Shown in pieces: positions 9,876 through 18,604 of a stretch of 64,000 nucleotides of DNA (position 1 is the first letter of the stretch; each line of letters starts with the position of its first letter). The DNA comes from CAVYXF01 sp963772335 (GTDB lineage: Bacteria; Pseudomonadota; Alphaproteobacteria; Rhizobiales; Rhodomicrobiaceae): positions 124,001-188,000 of the forward strand of contig CAVYXF010000001.1 in NCBI GenBank assembly GCA_963772335.1. The letters run 5' to 3'. Both the position numbers and the translations under genes were made by a program. The notes beneath the pieces were generated by a model, which did no database searches, was not told where the DNA came from, and worked only from the letters and a program-made list of their open reading frames with translations.

Positions 9876-11219
9876 TCAGTTGCCCCGGCCCGAAGACGCT
9901 CTCTTTTCGAGCGAATTTGTGGCGGCTTCGAGACTGAGCAATTCCCGCGCGCCGGTCGCCCGGTTTTTCACCTCAACCTCGCCGTTCTCAACGCCTTTTG
10001 GCCCGGCAATGATTTGCCACGGCAGGCCGATCAAGTCCATCTTGTTGAATTTCGCCCCGGCCCGGTCCTCGGTGTCGTCATAGAGCACCTCGATCCCAGC
10101 GTTCGTCAGCTTGGTGTAGATGTCCTCGCAGGCTGCATCGGTTTTGGCGTCGCCCGCTTTCACATTCACGATACCAACCGCGAAAGGCGCCACGGGAAGC
10201 GGCCAGATGATGCCGGCATCATCGTGGCTCGCCTCGATGATGGCGCCGGCAAGCCGCGAGACGCCGATGCCGTAGGAGCCGCCCTCGATGGCGACCAGAT
10301 TGCCGTCGGGGCCCTGCACCTGACATTTCATCGGCTTGGAGTATTTGCTGCCGAAAAAGAAAATGTGGCCGACTTCGATGCCGCGGGCCGACAGCCGGTC
10401 CTGCTTCGGCACCTCCTTCTCGAAGCGCGCCGCGTCATGCATCTCGTCGGTCGCGGCATATTTGCTGGTCCAGGCTTCGATGATCGGCGAGAGGTCGCTG
10501 TCATAGTCCAGATCCTCGCCCGGCACCTTCATTTCGACGAGGTCACGGTGGCAGAACACCTGGCTTTCGCCGGTCTCGGCGAGGATGATGAACTCATGGC
10601 TGAGATCGCCGCCGATCGGGCCGGTATCGGCCTTCATCGGGATTGCCTTCAGCCCCATCCGGTGGAAGGTGCGCAGATAGGCGACAAACATCTTTTGATA
10701 AGAGCGGCGCGCGCCCTCCGGGCTGAGGTCGAAGGAATAGGCGTCCTTCATCAGGAATTCGCGCCCGCGCATCACGCCGAAACGCGGGCGGATCTCGTCG
10801 CGGAATTTCCACTGGATGTGATAGAGGTTGCGCGGCAGGTCGCGATAGGACTTCACGCTGTCGCGGAAGATTTGCGTAATCTGCTCCTCATTGGTCGGGC
10901 CGTAGAGCATGTCGCGCTCATGCCGGTCCTTGATGCGCAGCATCTCCGCGCCGTAATCGTCATAGCGGCCGCTCTCGCGCCACAGGTCGGCCGGCTGGAT
11001 GGTCGGCATGAGCACTTCGATGGCCCCTGAGCGGTCCTGCTCCTCGCGCACGATTTGCTCGATGTTCTTCAAGACGCGAAAGCCCAGCGGCAGCCAGGAG
11101 TAGATGCCCGCGCTCGACTGGCGGATCATGCCGGCGCGCAGCATCAGCCGGTGCGAGACGATTTCGGCTTCCTTGGGATCGTCGCGCAAAATGGGCAGAA
11201 AATAGCGGCTCATACGCAT
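9876..11219 (-). CDS. proS: Prolyl-tRNA synthetase (short alphaproteobacterial type)
   Basis: This class II aminoacyl-tRNA synthetase charges tRNA-Pro. At about 447 residues it is the short form, without the large editing insertion found in the E. coli enzyme. Class II motif 1 lies around SSAGIYSWLPLG, motif 2 is seen in YHIQWKFRDEIRPRFGVMRGREFLMKD, and motif 3 in GSYGIGVSRL. A C-terminal anticodon-binding domain occupies roughly the last 100 residues (IVNVKAGD to GEVEVKNR). The start MRMSRYFLPIL at 11219 is supported by the conserved SRYFLPIL beginning; ATG at 11213 is equally possible. It is first in an operon with lolC/E and lolD. Confidence 0.96.
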   Translation of the reverse strand: MRMSRYFLPILRDDPKEAEIVSHRLMLRAGMIRQSSAGIYSWLPLGFRVLKNIEQIVREEQDRSGAIEVLMPTIQPADLWRESGRYDDYGAEMLRIKDRHERDMLYGPTNEEQITQIFRDSVKSYRDLPRNLYHIQWKFRDEIRPRFGVMRGREFLMKDAYSFDLSPEGARRSYQKMFVAYLRTFHRMGLKAIPMKADTGPIGGDLSHEFIILAETGESQVFCHRDLVEMKVPGEDLDYDSDLSPIIEAWTSKYAATDEMHDAARFEKEVPKQDRLSARGIEVGHIFFFGSKYSKPMKCQVQGPDGNLVAIEGGSYGIGVSRLAGAIIEASHDDAGIIWPLPVAPFAVGIVNVKAGDAKTDAACEDIYTKLTNAGIEVLYDDTEDRAGAKFNKMDLIGLPWQIIAGPKGVENGEVEVKNRATGARELLSLEAATNSLEKRASSGRGN

Positions 11220-11413
11220 GGGAAGCGCAACCTTGGTGATGTCATGATTTCGTAGGACGGCTCATAGCCGCTTGCAGGCGTGAGTGCAACGGTGAGGTTT
11301 GGGCAGAGCAGCTCCACCTGTGGCGCATTCCAGGGCGATTTTGGCGGGGCCGCCTGAAAGCTCCCCGCCTAGAAAAGCGGGATCAGTGTCGGGGAGGCGG
11401 CGCCAAGCGCCCC

Positions 11414-11760
11414 TTAGGCCGCAGTCTTCTTGGACGCCTCGCGCATCAGCACGGTTTCCAGCGTATCGAGCATGACGAGGCGGGTATGCGGATAACCGCC
11501 GAAGGCATAGCATGTTCTCGGCGGCCCAGGCCATCACCGCCCGAATGATCTCCTGCTCGGGGCATGCCGGCGAGGGCTGCCTCCCCCGCAAGGGCCTCCA
11601 GCCGTTCGTTGACGAGCGCCGCACAGCTCTCGCTGCGGCTCAAAAGATCGGCGATCACAGAGGCAGAGCGCGCCTGCGGACCTGTCGCTGGCCGCTCTTG
11701 GCTGGCCAACTCATCGCCAGGGGTGAGAGGAGCGGATCTGCCAAATTGATGCGCGCGCAA
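11414..11760 (-). pseudogene. Frame-broken small protein gene, unknown function
   Basis: Three overlapping minus-strand frames join into one plausible protein. SVIADLLSRSESCAALVNER comes in the first frame, PEQEIIRAVMAWAAENM in the second, and YAFGGYPHTRLVMLDTLETV with the ending MREASKKTAA in the third. The joins are at a CCCC run (near 11563) and just after ENM (near 11510), each repaired by removing one base. The rejoined product would be about 115 residues, helical and soluble. I do not recognise the family. The good helical character on both sides of each join is why I list it, but the evidence is indirect. Confidence 0.35.
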
Positions 11761-11839
11761 AAGTTTTTCTCCTCAAGTACCGAGCTAGGGAGTGGAAATC
11801 TAAGGGGAGCGAAAGCTTGATCACAACGTCTAAAAAGGT

Positions 11840-11918
11840 CTAGTGGAGTGGATTTGACATTTGGTACCCTCCTGCCGAGGGCTCGACAACCAAATGTCAA
11901 ATCCAAAAACTCCACTAG
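11840..11918. repeat. 79-bp nested palindrome upstream of XRE gene
   Basis: The outer arms CTAGTGGAG (11840-11848) and CTCCACTAG (11910-11918) are perfect complements. Inside them GGATTTGACATTTGGT (11850-11865) pairs perfectly with ACCAAATGTCAAATCC (11889-11904). The 23-nt centre contains a further CCCTC/GAGGG pair (11867-11871 with 11877-11881). The whole could fold as one long hairpin. It ends 34 bp before the regulator start at 11953. It may be a miniature inverted-repeat element or a pair of operator half-sites for the adjacent regulator. Confidence 0.85.
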
Positions 11919-11952
11919 AAACAATCAACGCGGGACATCGGCGGATGCCGGC

Positions 11953-12543
11953 ATGTGGAGCGCAATCCTCAGACAGTACAGGCTGCGGCACGGCTTAACG
12001 CAAAAGCGTTTCGCCGCGATGCTGGGCGTATCGCAGAAGACGGTGTCGCGCTGGGAGCGGGGCGAGGACCAGCCGAGCCTTGATCTGCAGAAAACCCTGC
12101 GCGATTTAACCCGCGAGCCTGATGCGAGCCTTTCGGCACGCCTGTTCGCTTCGGTTGCCAATTGCCCCATGCCGCGCGCGCTATCGCGGCTGCCGGGGGT
12201 AACGCTTCAGGCGCTCTCACGCCCGGCCATCCTCAAACGCCCATCCGTCGTGGCCTGGCTCGGCCGGGACCTGGCACCGATCGCGACCGGCGTGCTGGCC
12301 GAAATGTTAGACGACAGCATCCTGCAACGGAGCATCGCCAGCGGTGAGATCGCCTGCGTGCGCGCCACGACACAAAGCGTGCTGCGTACCAAGGAGCATC
12401 CCACCATCGGCGCGTTCGAGACCACGATCACCTATTTCTTCCACGACGGCACGCTCTACAGCGACGCGATCTCGGCGCCGACAAGCGCCGATGCGGCGCT
12501 CGGCTATCGCGCCATCCCCGTGGACGAAGCGCTGGGTGGGTGA
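11953..12543 (+). CDS. XRE-family helix-turn-helix regulator
   Basis: The N-terminal domain, about residues 1-60, is a lambda-repressor-like helix-turn-helix: ILRQYRLRHGLTQKRFAAML, GVSQKTVSRWERGEDQPSL. The C-terminal 135 residues form a less familiar domain (SRLPGVTLQALSRPAILKRP, then ETTITYFFHDGTLYSDAIS) that resembles a small-molecule sensing or PAS-like fold, but I cannot name it. The start at 11953 (MWSAILRQYRL) begins right before the HTH. A longer frame from GTG 11848 would translate through the palindrome and is unlikely. No strong Shine-Dalgarno precedes the ATG. The 79-bp palindrome just upstream is a candidate autoregulatory site. Confidence 0.8.
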   Translation: MWSAILRQYRLRHGLTQKRFAAMLGVSQKTVSRWERGEDQPSLDLQKTLRDLTREPDASLSARLFASVANCPMPRALSRLPGVTLQALSRPAILKRPSVVAWLGRDLAPIATGVLAEMLDDSILQRSIASGEIACVRATTQSVLRTKEHPTIGAFETTITYFFHDGTLYSDAISAPTSADAALGYRAIPVDEALGG

Positions 12544-12609
12544 AGACCAGGCACGGCTTATAGTTCCGGTCTGGGCCATATGCGGTCATGCGCATGCAAA
12601 AGAGAGCGC

Positions 12610-14736
12610 TCAAGCCGCGAATGATCTGCGCTCAACGCTGAGGTCGGCTAATTTCTGGGTCTGCAGCATCGGTTGAACGACCAGACTTTCCGCGGCAAGC
12701 TTTTCCGCGACTCCTGCAGAAGCATCAAGGTCTGCGCGGCGCTCGGTGCGCATTCGCGCGGTCACGATACTGGCCATCATTGCTCGCGTCGCGCTGATGG
12801 CGGACGCCTCGACTTTGATCGTATTGAGTCCGAGCGTGAATAGCTTGCGTATCAGAAGATCCCGCTCGGTGCCCGGCGGCAGAGTGAATTGCACCGCGAA
12901 GGACTGGCCGTGCTGGCGGATCACTTTGCCGCCGACAAAGCCGACTTCAGCGATGAACAGCCGCACGTCGGAACCCGCCTGCGTGACCATGGCCCGTTCG
13001 CCATCGGCGCGGATCGCCGCTCCCGACAGAGAGACGTCTTGAATGCGTCCGGTCGACAACGCGCCGCCCTCACCAAAAATCCAGATGGGTTCATTGAGCT
13101 TGAAACGTTCTTCAGATCGATTGGCTGGGGCTTGCAAAGCCATCATGCAAACAAGAAACAGCACGACCACATTGATTGAGGCCCAAATCGCCAACACTGG
13201 AAGCGAAGCAGACTCGTCGATGATCCGCCACTCGGGGATCGCATTGATGGTTAAACCGGCGGCGGTAAGAACAATCAGCGCTGTCGCAAGCTGAAAAATT
13301 CCACGCTCATATGTCGCTTGGTTTGCACTCCCCCCCTTGGGTGTAACCTTGAAGGCGTGGCCATGGGGCTTCACCAGAGTAAGCAGGACAACCGGAATTA
13401 ACTTGAAACTCTGGAAGGTGCCGAGAACTTGCGTGGCGAGAGGGAAATATTGACTTGGCGCATATGCGCATAGCCCGCCGACCATCGCAAGCAGCATGGG
13501 AAGAATGTAAAAAAGTGTAAACTCCGACGTCACGTTGACAAGCGGCAACATCCCGGTCAGCAGAAATACGGTGGGCGCGATGATCGTCAGCAGCATCATG
13601 CAGCTTTGCGAGAGCCAGTGGGTCGGTAGAAAAAACAGGCGATGCATGAAACCGAGATTCGGTCCGAGCGGCCCCTCGCGAAGAAAGAGCATTTGCGTTG
13701 CGCCTGTTGCCCAACGTTCGCGCTGCACAAAGAACGCCTTGAGGCTTTCCGGCGCAAGACCGAAGGCGAGCGGCTCGCAAAGATAACGCGTTATGAATCC
13801 ATACCGAAGCATGGCCATTGTCAGCAGCATGTCCTCGGTAATTGAGCCAGTCGGCAGAGCGTCGCCAACAGCACGCATGGCGGCGCGACGTGTCACGGAG
13901 TTGGAACCGCAACAGAAGGCTGCGTCCCAGGCGTCGCGACTGGGCATGATGGCTTCGAAAAAGAAACGCTGATCGCCGGGCAGCGTTTTCTGCAAGCCCA
14001 GGTTGGTCTGCATGGGATCGTTATTGTAAAAGGTGTGCGGCACCTGAACGATGCCTATTTTCGGATCCTCGAAAAAGCCTATCGTGCGCATCAGAAAGCT
14101 GTGCTGCGGAATGAAATCGGCATCGAAGATCGCTACGAAATCGGCATTGGTTTTCGTCAGCGCGTGATTGATGTTACCGGCCTTGGCATGGGCGTTATTC
14201 TCCCGTGTGATGTATCCGACGCCTTTGCTCCCACAGAATTCCTTGAGCCATGGACGGCGACCGTCGTCCAGCACCCAGATCTGGAATTTTGGATAATCGA
14301 GGCACTGGGCGCCGGTAATCGTCTTTTCCAGCACGTCGAGCGATTCATTGTAGGTCGGTATGTAGACATCAACCGAGGGAAGTTGATCGGGTGTTTGGGC
14401 GCGCAGGCGCGACTCATGTCTATCCGCCTCCGCGATGCGGTCACTGCGTCGCAGGAAGATCAGATAAAGGATGAGCGCATCTGCGAGCGCGAACAGCTCG
14501 ACACCGTAGCAGAACCAAATCCAGGAGAGTTCGTACCAGGCCCCCTCTGCGGGCAACACCGTGCTGAATAGTCTCCAATGGCAGTAACGGGCGACCATCA
14601 ACCAGACAGCGCTGAATACGGCAAAGCGTGCCCATGTCCGTGAAAGCGGCAGCGCCGGTCCGAGAATATAGAGCGCTCCGATGACAAACAATGTTGGAGC
14701 CAGGAGTTGCAGAAGGGATAGCGATTCCAATCCCAT
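12610..14736 (-). CDS. GT2 cellulose-synthase-like glucan synthase (BgsA-like)
   Basis: The 708-residue inner-membrane glycosyltransferase has three N-terminal spans. A GT-A catalytic domain follows, with DVYIPTYNES, the first Asp in VLDDGRRPW, FDADFIP, the base in GSITEDMLL and the processive motif QRERWATG. Further spans come next, and then a C-terminal cytosolic region (IWIFGEGGALSTGRIQDVSLSGAA) that looks like a PilZ-type domain able to bind c-di-GMP. It is shorter than typical BcsA, and no bcsB, bcsZ or bcsC gene is nearby. It starts one base after the stop of the HlyD-type gene. The pair resembles bgsBA, which makes mixed-linkage beta-glucan in Sinorhizobium, or the Alg8/Alg44 logic. 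Cellulose itself is less likely. Confidence 0.85.
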   Translation of the reverse strand: MGLESLSLLQLLAPTLFVIGALYILGPALPLSRTWARFAVFSAVWLMVARYCHWRLFSTVLPAEGAWYELSWIWFCYGVELFALADALILYLIFLRRSDRIAEADRHESRLRAQTPDQLPSVDVYIPTYNESLDVLEKTITGAQCLDYPKFQIWVLDDGRRPWLKEFCGSKGVGYITRENNAHAKAGNINHALTKTNADFVAIFDADFIPQHSFLMRTIGFFEDPKIGIVQVPHTFYNNDPMQTNLGLQKTLPGDQRFFFEAIMPSRDAWDAAFCCGSNSVTRRAAMRAVGDALPTGSITEDMLLTMAMLRYGFITRYLCEPLAFGLAPESLKAFFVQRERWATGATQMLFLREGPLGPNLGFMHRLFFLPTHWLSQSCMMLLTIIAPTVFLLTGMLPLVNVTSEFTLFYILPMLLAMVGGLCAYAPSQYFPLATQVLGTFQSFKLIPVVLLTLVKPHGHAFKVTPKGGSANQATYERGIFQLATALIVLTAAGLTINAIPEWRIIDESASLPVLAIWASINVVVLFLVCMMALQAPANRSEERFKLNEPIWIFGEGGALSTGRIQDVSLSGAAIRADGERAMVTQAGSDVRLFIAEVGFVGGKVIRQHGQSFAVQFTLPPGTERDLLIRKLFTLGLNTIKVEASAISATRAMMASIVTARMRTERRADLDASAGVAEKLAAESLVVQPMLQTQKLADLSVERRSFAA

Positions 14737-14737
14737 C

Positions 14738-16024
14738 TCATTGATCCGCGGTTATTTTTGTGTCCGGCGCCAAACCGAGCTTTTCCCTTGCCAGGCGCCA
14801 TGTTCTGGTGAAGCGATCCACAAGACTAAACCGGGTTCCGTTGAATCGGACCTCGGCCAGACGCCCGATGTCACAATATGTGTGGGCAGTCATCGGGAAG
14901 GTATCCGGCGGCATGCTCAGCTCGACGGTGATCTTGTTCGCGCTCACCGTTGGAAATTGTCCGGCCACGAGGCGATCGTCAGTGCGCGCCGTCGAGCCAA
15001 GAATTTGCCCGACCCTGCTCGCATGCCAGGTTTCATCGCCAATCAGCCGCGCCATCGCCGTATCGCCGATTGCGATCTGCTGGAAATCTCTCGCCGGGAG
15101 TACAGCCACCAGGAAGCGGTGCTCGCAATCGGCCAAATCGAGTATGGTTTGGCCTTCGGTAACGGTGGAACCCGGGCTGGCCGGCGTCGACCAGACCAGA
15201 TGGTTGGCCGGGAACTTCATGTCGTAGCTGGCCTTGCGGTTCGTCCGCTTCCGCTCCTCCTCGATTGCGGCCGCGAGTTCGGAGGCCTGCAAGCTCTGCT
15301 TCAATGACTCGGTTTCGAGCTCCTGGCGGCGCAAGACAAGACGTTCACGTTGCTGCTGCGAGTACGGCACGTCATTCACGCCGTCGCTCAGAAAGACGCC
15401 ATTGCGGGCGGCATCCAGCTCAACTTCGAGCCGATCAATTCGCGTGTCGGCGACTTCGCAGCGAGTCGATGCGGCCTCTTGTTTTGCCGCCGCCTCGGCA
15501 AATCGCAGTTCCGAAGCATATCCCGACTTGGTCAGGCTCCGCATAATTGTACTCACCTCACGGAGTTGCTTGAGCTCAGCCAGGCATCCTTGTTTTTCCG
15601 CCTTGGTTCCGGTGATTTCGCTCTCGAACCGCGCGACAGCGGCAGTGTGATATCCGCTCGCGCGTGTCGAGAGCTTGAGGTCCAGCGCAGTGATTTCGCT
15701 CAACTGACGGCTTGCGAGTTCGCTGGCTCTCTCTGCGAGAATGCGTTGCCGTTGGAGATCGAGAAGGACGCCCTGGTCCGACGATGTCGACTCCACCACG
15801 GTCACGGAAACGCCGTGATCAGGGAAAGCCCCCTTGCGAGGCAATTCGTCGGTCAACCGTCCAGCGATTGGCGATGTAATGCGAATGAGGGTGGTGTTGA
15901 CAAAGGCCGAAGGCGCAACGCGGTAGAGCACATAGGGCGCAAAGGCCCACACGCTAACGGCAATAAGCGCCAGCGCCAGCGATAATCTGGCCAGCCGGCT
16001 ACGCAAAACTCTCTCAATGGACAT
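14738..16024 (-). CDS. HlyD-type membrane fusion protein (BgsB-like)
   Basis: The 428-residue protein has one N-terminal membrane span (LSLALALIAVSVWAFAPYVL, about residues 13-32). A lipoyl-like half domain follows (TLIRITSPIAGRL), then two long coiled-coil stretches around residues 85-150 and 170-260, and a beta-barrel adaptor domain with VWSTPASPGSTVTEGQ. The arrangement is that of periplasmic adaptor proteins. It is the first gene of the two-gene operon with the GT2 synthase. By analogy with BgsB it would carry the growing glucan across the periplasm or help assemble the synthase. No outer-membrane channel gene is linked. Confidence 0.85.
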   Translation of the reverse strand: MSIERVLRSRLARLSLALALIAVSVWAFAPYVLYRVAPSAFVNTTLIRITSPIAGRLTDELPRKGAFPDHGVSVTVVESTSSDQGVLLDLQRQRILAERASELASRQLSEITALDLKLSTRASGYHTAAVARFESEITGTKAEKQGCLAELKQLREVSTIMRSLTKSGYASELRFAEAAAKQEAASTRCEVADTRIDRLEVELDAARNGVFLSDGVNDVPYSQQQRERLVLRRQELETESLKQSLQASELAAAIEEERKRTNRKASYDMKFPANHLVWSTPASPGSTVTEGQTILDLADCEHRFLVAVLPARDFQQIAIGDTAMARLIGDETWHASRVGQILGSTARTDDRLVAGQFPTVSANKITVELSMPPDTFPMTAHTYCDIGRLAEVRFNGTRFSLVDRFTRTWRLAREKLGLAPDTKITADQ

Positions 16025-16320
16025 GGAAATTCTCGCGGGCCTTTAGCCTACCAACTCTCGATTACGACCTCGATATCTGACAAGCGGTTGACGCCGCCGC
16101 TTGAGAAAAACGCACCAGACCGGTCGCTGCGCGGTCATTTGCCGTAGTCAAAAAGCCATCTTTTTGGGTCAGCTTAGGATTACCCCAACACATTACGGAT
16201 GGCTTGGTGAATTCGCTAAAATACAGTTTGTCTTTATCGATCGAACGAAAATCAATCAGCGGCGAGTTCCGCTCCATGACTTTTCGCGATCGTTTGTGCC
16301 TGGCGCCGCATGACTGCAAT
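16025..16320. other. Promoter side of the glucan operon, no gene
   Basis: No credible gene is present. The stretch lies upstream of the HlyD-type gene, so promoter and regulatory elements of the two-gene operon should be here, but I could not single out a convincing -35/-10 pair. Confidence 0.4.
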
Positions 16321-16921
16321 GGGGTCAGAAGCGGAATCCGGCGGTCAACTTCGGGCAGCGTGTAATGCGTTAACCTCCCCTTCACCACGCCTGCATCTTT
16401 CCTGCCCCAATCTATCCCCGCCCCCCTCTCTCGCGCATACACTCGGCTCGTTTCCTCTCCCGGAGGGACGCGGGGCTTAAGACCGGCTTGCTTTCGTTGG
16501 GAGGGGGAAGCGGTGCCTGATGACGCGAGGGCATGGCTGAACCGGAATTGAGGCCCAAAAGTGGCCGGAAACGGAGGTCAGCCTCGCGGTGGGTGTAACG
16601 AACCCGTAATTCAGGGGTCCGTGGCTGTCCTCCTGGGCTGCGATGCCCAGTGACACTCGCGTGTGCCGAGACAGTGTCGTCCGGGACGCGAAGAATGGTA
16701 AGGCGGAGCAGGCGGGGGCCAAAATATCACCGCGCGCGGGCGGCCATGAGGGCCACCCAACTACCATAGCGAGAGGCCTTTATGGCCGCCCGCGCCGTCC
16801 CTCGCTCCGGAGCGAACCTTTACGGTGAGCGACCAGCAAAGAAGAGGGGCAAGACTGACGGAAAGCCTCGCGGGCCACAGCCCGGCGAGGGGATTACTGT
16901 TTGCTCTTTGACATTCGCGAG
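16321..16921 (-). repeat. Dispersed ~600-bp mosaic repeat, copy A
   Basis: On the minus strand this matches 49529-50126 read on the plus strand, with long near-identical tracts. Examples are the GTTCGTTACACCCACCGCGA stretch and the imperfect palindrome CGGGCGGCCATAAAGGCC...GGCCCTCATGGCCGCCCG. Near one end two blocks are in swapped order relative to copy B. Small open frames inside both copies give similar peptides, but stops and indels break them, so I do not call a protein. Confidence 0.85.
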
Positions 16922-16968
16922 CTTTTGGGACGAGCGACGCGCAACCCGCGCCGCCCGGCCAAGCCGCC

Positions 16969-18468
16969 TCAGTTCATCGTCGGGATGACGAAACTTGCGC
17001 CGTCCTTGATGCCCGAGGGCCAGCGCGAGGTCACGGTCTTGGTGCGGGTGTAGAAGCGCACCGAATCCGGCCCGTGCTGATTGAGATCGCCGAACACCGA
17101 GCGCTTCCAGCCGCCGAAGGTGTAATAGGCCAGCGGCACCGGGATCGGCACATTGACGCCGACCATGCCGATCTCGCATTTGGTGGCGAAGTCGCGGGCG
17201 GCATCGCCGTCGCGGGTGAAGATGGCGACGCCATTGCCGTATTCATGGTCGTTCACCAGCTTCAGGGCCTCTTCATAGCCGCCGGCGCGCACCACCGAGA
17301 GCACGGGGCCGAAGATCTCCTCCTTGTAGATGCGCATGTCCTTCGTCACCTCGTCGAACAGGCATCCGCCCATATAGAAGCCGTCCTCATAGCCCTGCAT
17401 CTTGAAGGAGCGGCCATCGACGGCGAGCTTGGCGCCTTCCTTGATGCCGATCTCGACATAGCCCCGCGCGCGCTCCAAAGCTTGCGGGGTCACCAGCGGG
17501 CCGAAGTCGGCGCTGGAATCGGTCGAGAGGCCAATCTTCAGCGACTCGACGCGGGGGATAAGCCGCTCCATCAGCGCCTCCGCGGCCTGTTTGCCGACCG
17601 GCACCGCGACCGACACCGCCATGCAGCGCTCGCCCGCCGAGCCATAGCCGGCGCCGATCAGCGCATCGACCGCCTGGTTCATGTCGGCGTCGGGCATCAC
17701 CACCATGTGGTTCTTGGCGCCGCCGAAGCATTGCACCCGCTTACCCGTAGAGCAGCCGCGGGCATAGACATATTCGGCGATCGGCGTCGAGCCGACGAAG
17801 CCGATGGCCTTGATGTCCGGATCATCGAGGATGGCGTCGACGGCCTCCTTGTCGCCGTTGACGACATTGAGGATGCCGGCGGGAAGCCCGGCTTCGATCA
17901 TCAGCTCGGCGAGCCTCAGCGGCACGCCTGGATCGCGCTCGGAGGGTTTCAGGATAAAGGCATTGCCGCAGGCAATGGCGGGGGCGAATTTCCACATCGG
18001 GATCATCGCCGGGAAATTGAACGGCGTGATGCCGGCGACCACCCCCAGCGGCTGGCGCATGGAGTAGATATCAATGCCCGGCCCCGCGCCCTCGGTGAAT
18101 TCGCCCTTCAGCAGATGCGGGATGCCGATGGCGAACTCGACCACCTCGACGCCGCGCTGGATGTCGCCCTTGGCGTCGGCGATGGTCTTGCCATGCTCAC
18201 GGGCGAGCGTCTCTGCCAGCGCCTCGTTGTCGCGGGCGACCAGATCGAGGAACTTCATGAAGACGCGGGCGCGGCGCTGCGGGTTGGTCGCGGCCCAGGC
18301 CGGCTGTGCGGCCTTGGCGTTCTCGACGGCAGCGCGCAGCTCCGCTTTGGAGGCAAGCGGGATCTTGGAGATGACCTCGCCGGTCATCGGCTGGTAGCCA
18401 TCGGCAAAGCGGCCCGAGCTACCCTTGACATGCTTGCCCCCGATGAAATGCGTAAGCTCTGCGACCAT
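16969..18468 (-). CDS. mmsA: Methylmalonate-semialdehyde dehydrogenase (CoA-acylating)
   Basis: This enzyme of valine (and thymine or inositol) degradation oxidises methylmalonate semialdehyde to propionyl-CoA using NAD and CoA. The 499-residue aldehyde dehydrogenase shows GGKHVKGSSGRFADGYQP at its start, the FNFPAMIPMWKFAPAIACGN segment, NAD-binding GFVGSTPIAEYVY and the catalytic Cys in GSAGERCMAVSVAV. The C-terminus has GVNVPIPVPLAYYTFGGWK, typical of this subfamily. The start at 18468 (MVAELTHFIGG) follows a GGGAGA ribosome binding site; in-frame residues further upstream are non-homologous. It lies 136 bp downstream of mmsB on the same strand, giving an mmsB-mmsA unit. Confidence 0.95.
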   Translation of the reverse strand: MVAELTHFIGGKHVKGSSGRFADGYQPMTGEVISKIPLASKAELRAAVENAKAAQPAWAATNPQRRARVFMKFLDLVARDNEALAETLAREHGKTIADAKGDIQRGVEVVEFAIGIPHLLKGEFTEGAGPGIDIYSMRQPLGVVAGITPFNFPAMIPMWKFAPAIACGNAFILKPSERDPGVPLRLAELMIEAGLPAGILNVVNGDKEAVDAILDDPDIKAIGFVGSTPIAEYVYARGCSTGKRVQCFGGAKNHMVVMPDADMNQAVDALIGAGYGSAGERCMAVSVAVPVGKQAAEALMERLIPRVESLKIGLSTDSSADFGPLVTPQALERARGYVEIGIKEGAKLAVDGRSFKMQGYEDGFYMGGCLFDEVTKDMRIYKEEIFGPVLSVVRAGGYEEALKLVNDHEYGNGVAIFTRDGDAARDFATKCEIGMVGVNVPIPVPLAYYTFGGWKRSVFGDLNQHGPDSVRFYTRTKTVTSRWPSGIKDGASFVIPTMN

Positions 18469-18604
18469 CGGTGTTTCTCTCCCAAATCTTGCGCGGGGCG
18501 GCTCGATGCCCGTCCTCACGCCGTCTCGACGAATGATAGCCCGCGATTCTGCCCCGATCGCGGACATTAGGCTATAGCTGAATCAATCACAGGGTTGCCT
18601 GCGA

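Noticed and set aside
12610..14736. Calling the GT2 gene a true cellulose synthase bcsA
   Set aside because: No bcsB, bcsZ or bcsC gene is linked, the protein is shorter, and a HlyD-type partner replaces them.
17074..18570. A 498-codon plus-strand frame across mmsA
   Set aside because: Antisense shadow of mmsA without protein features.
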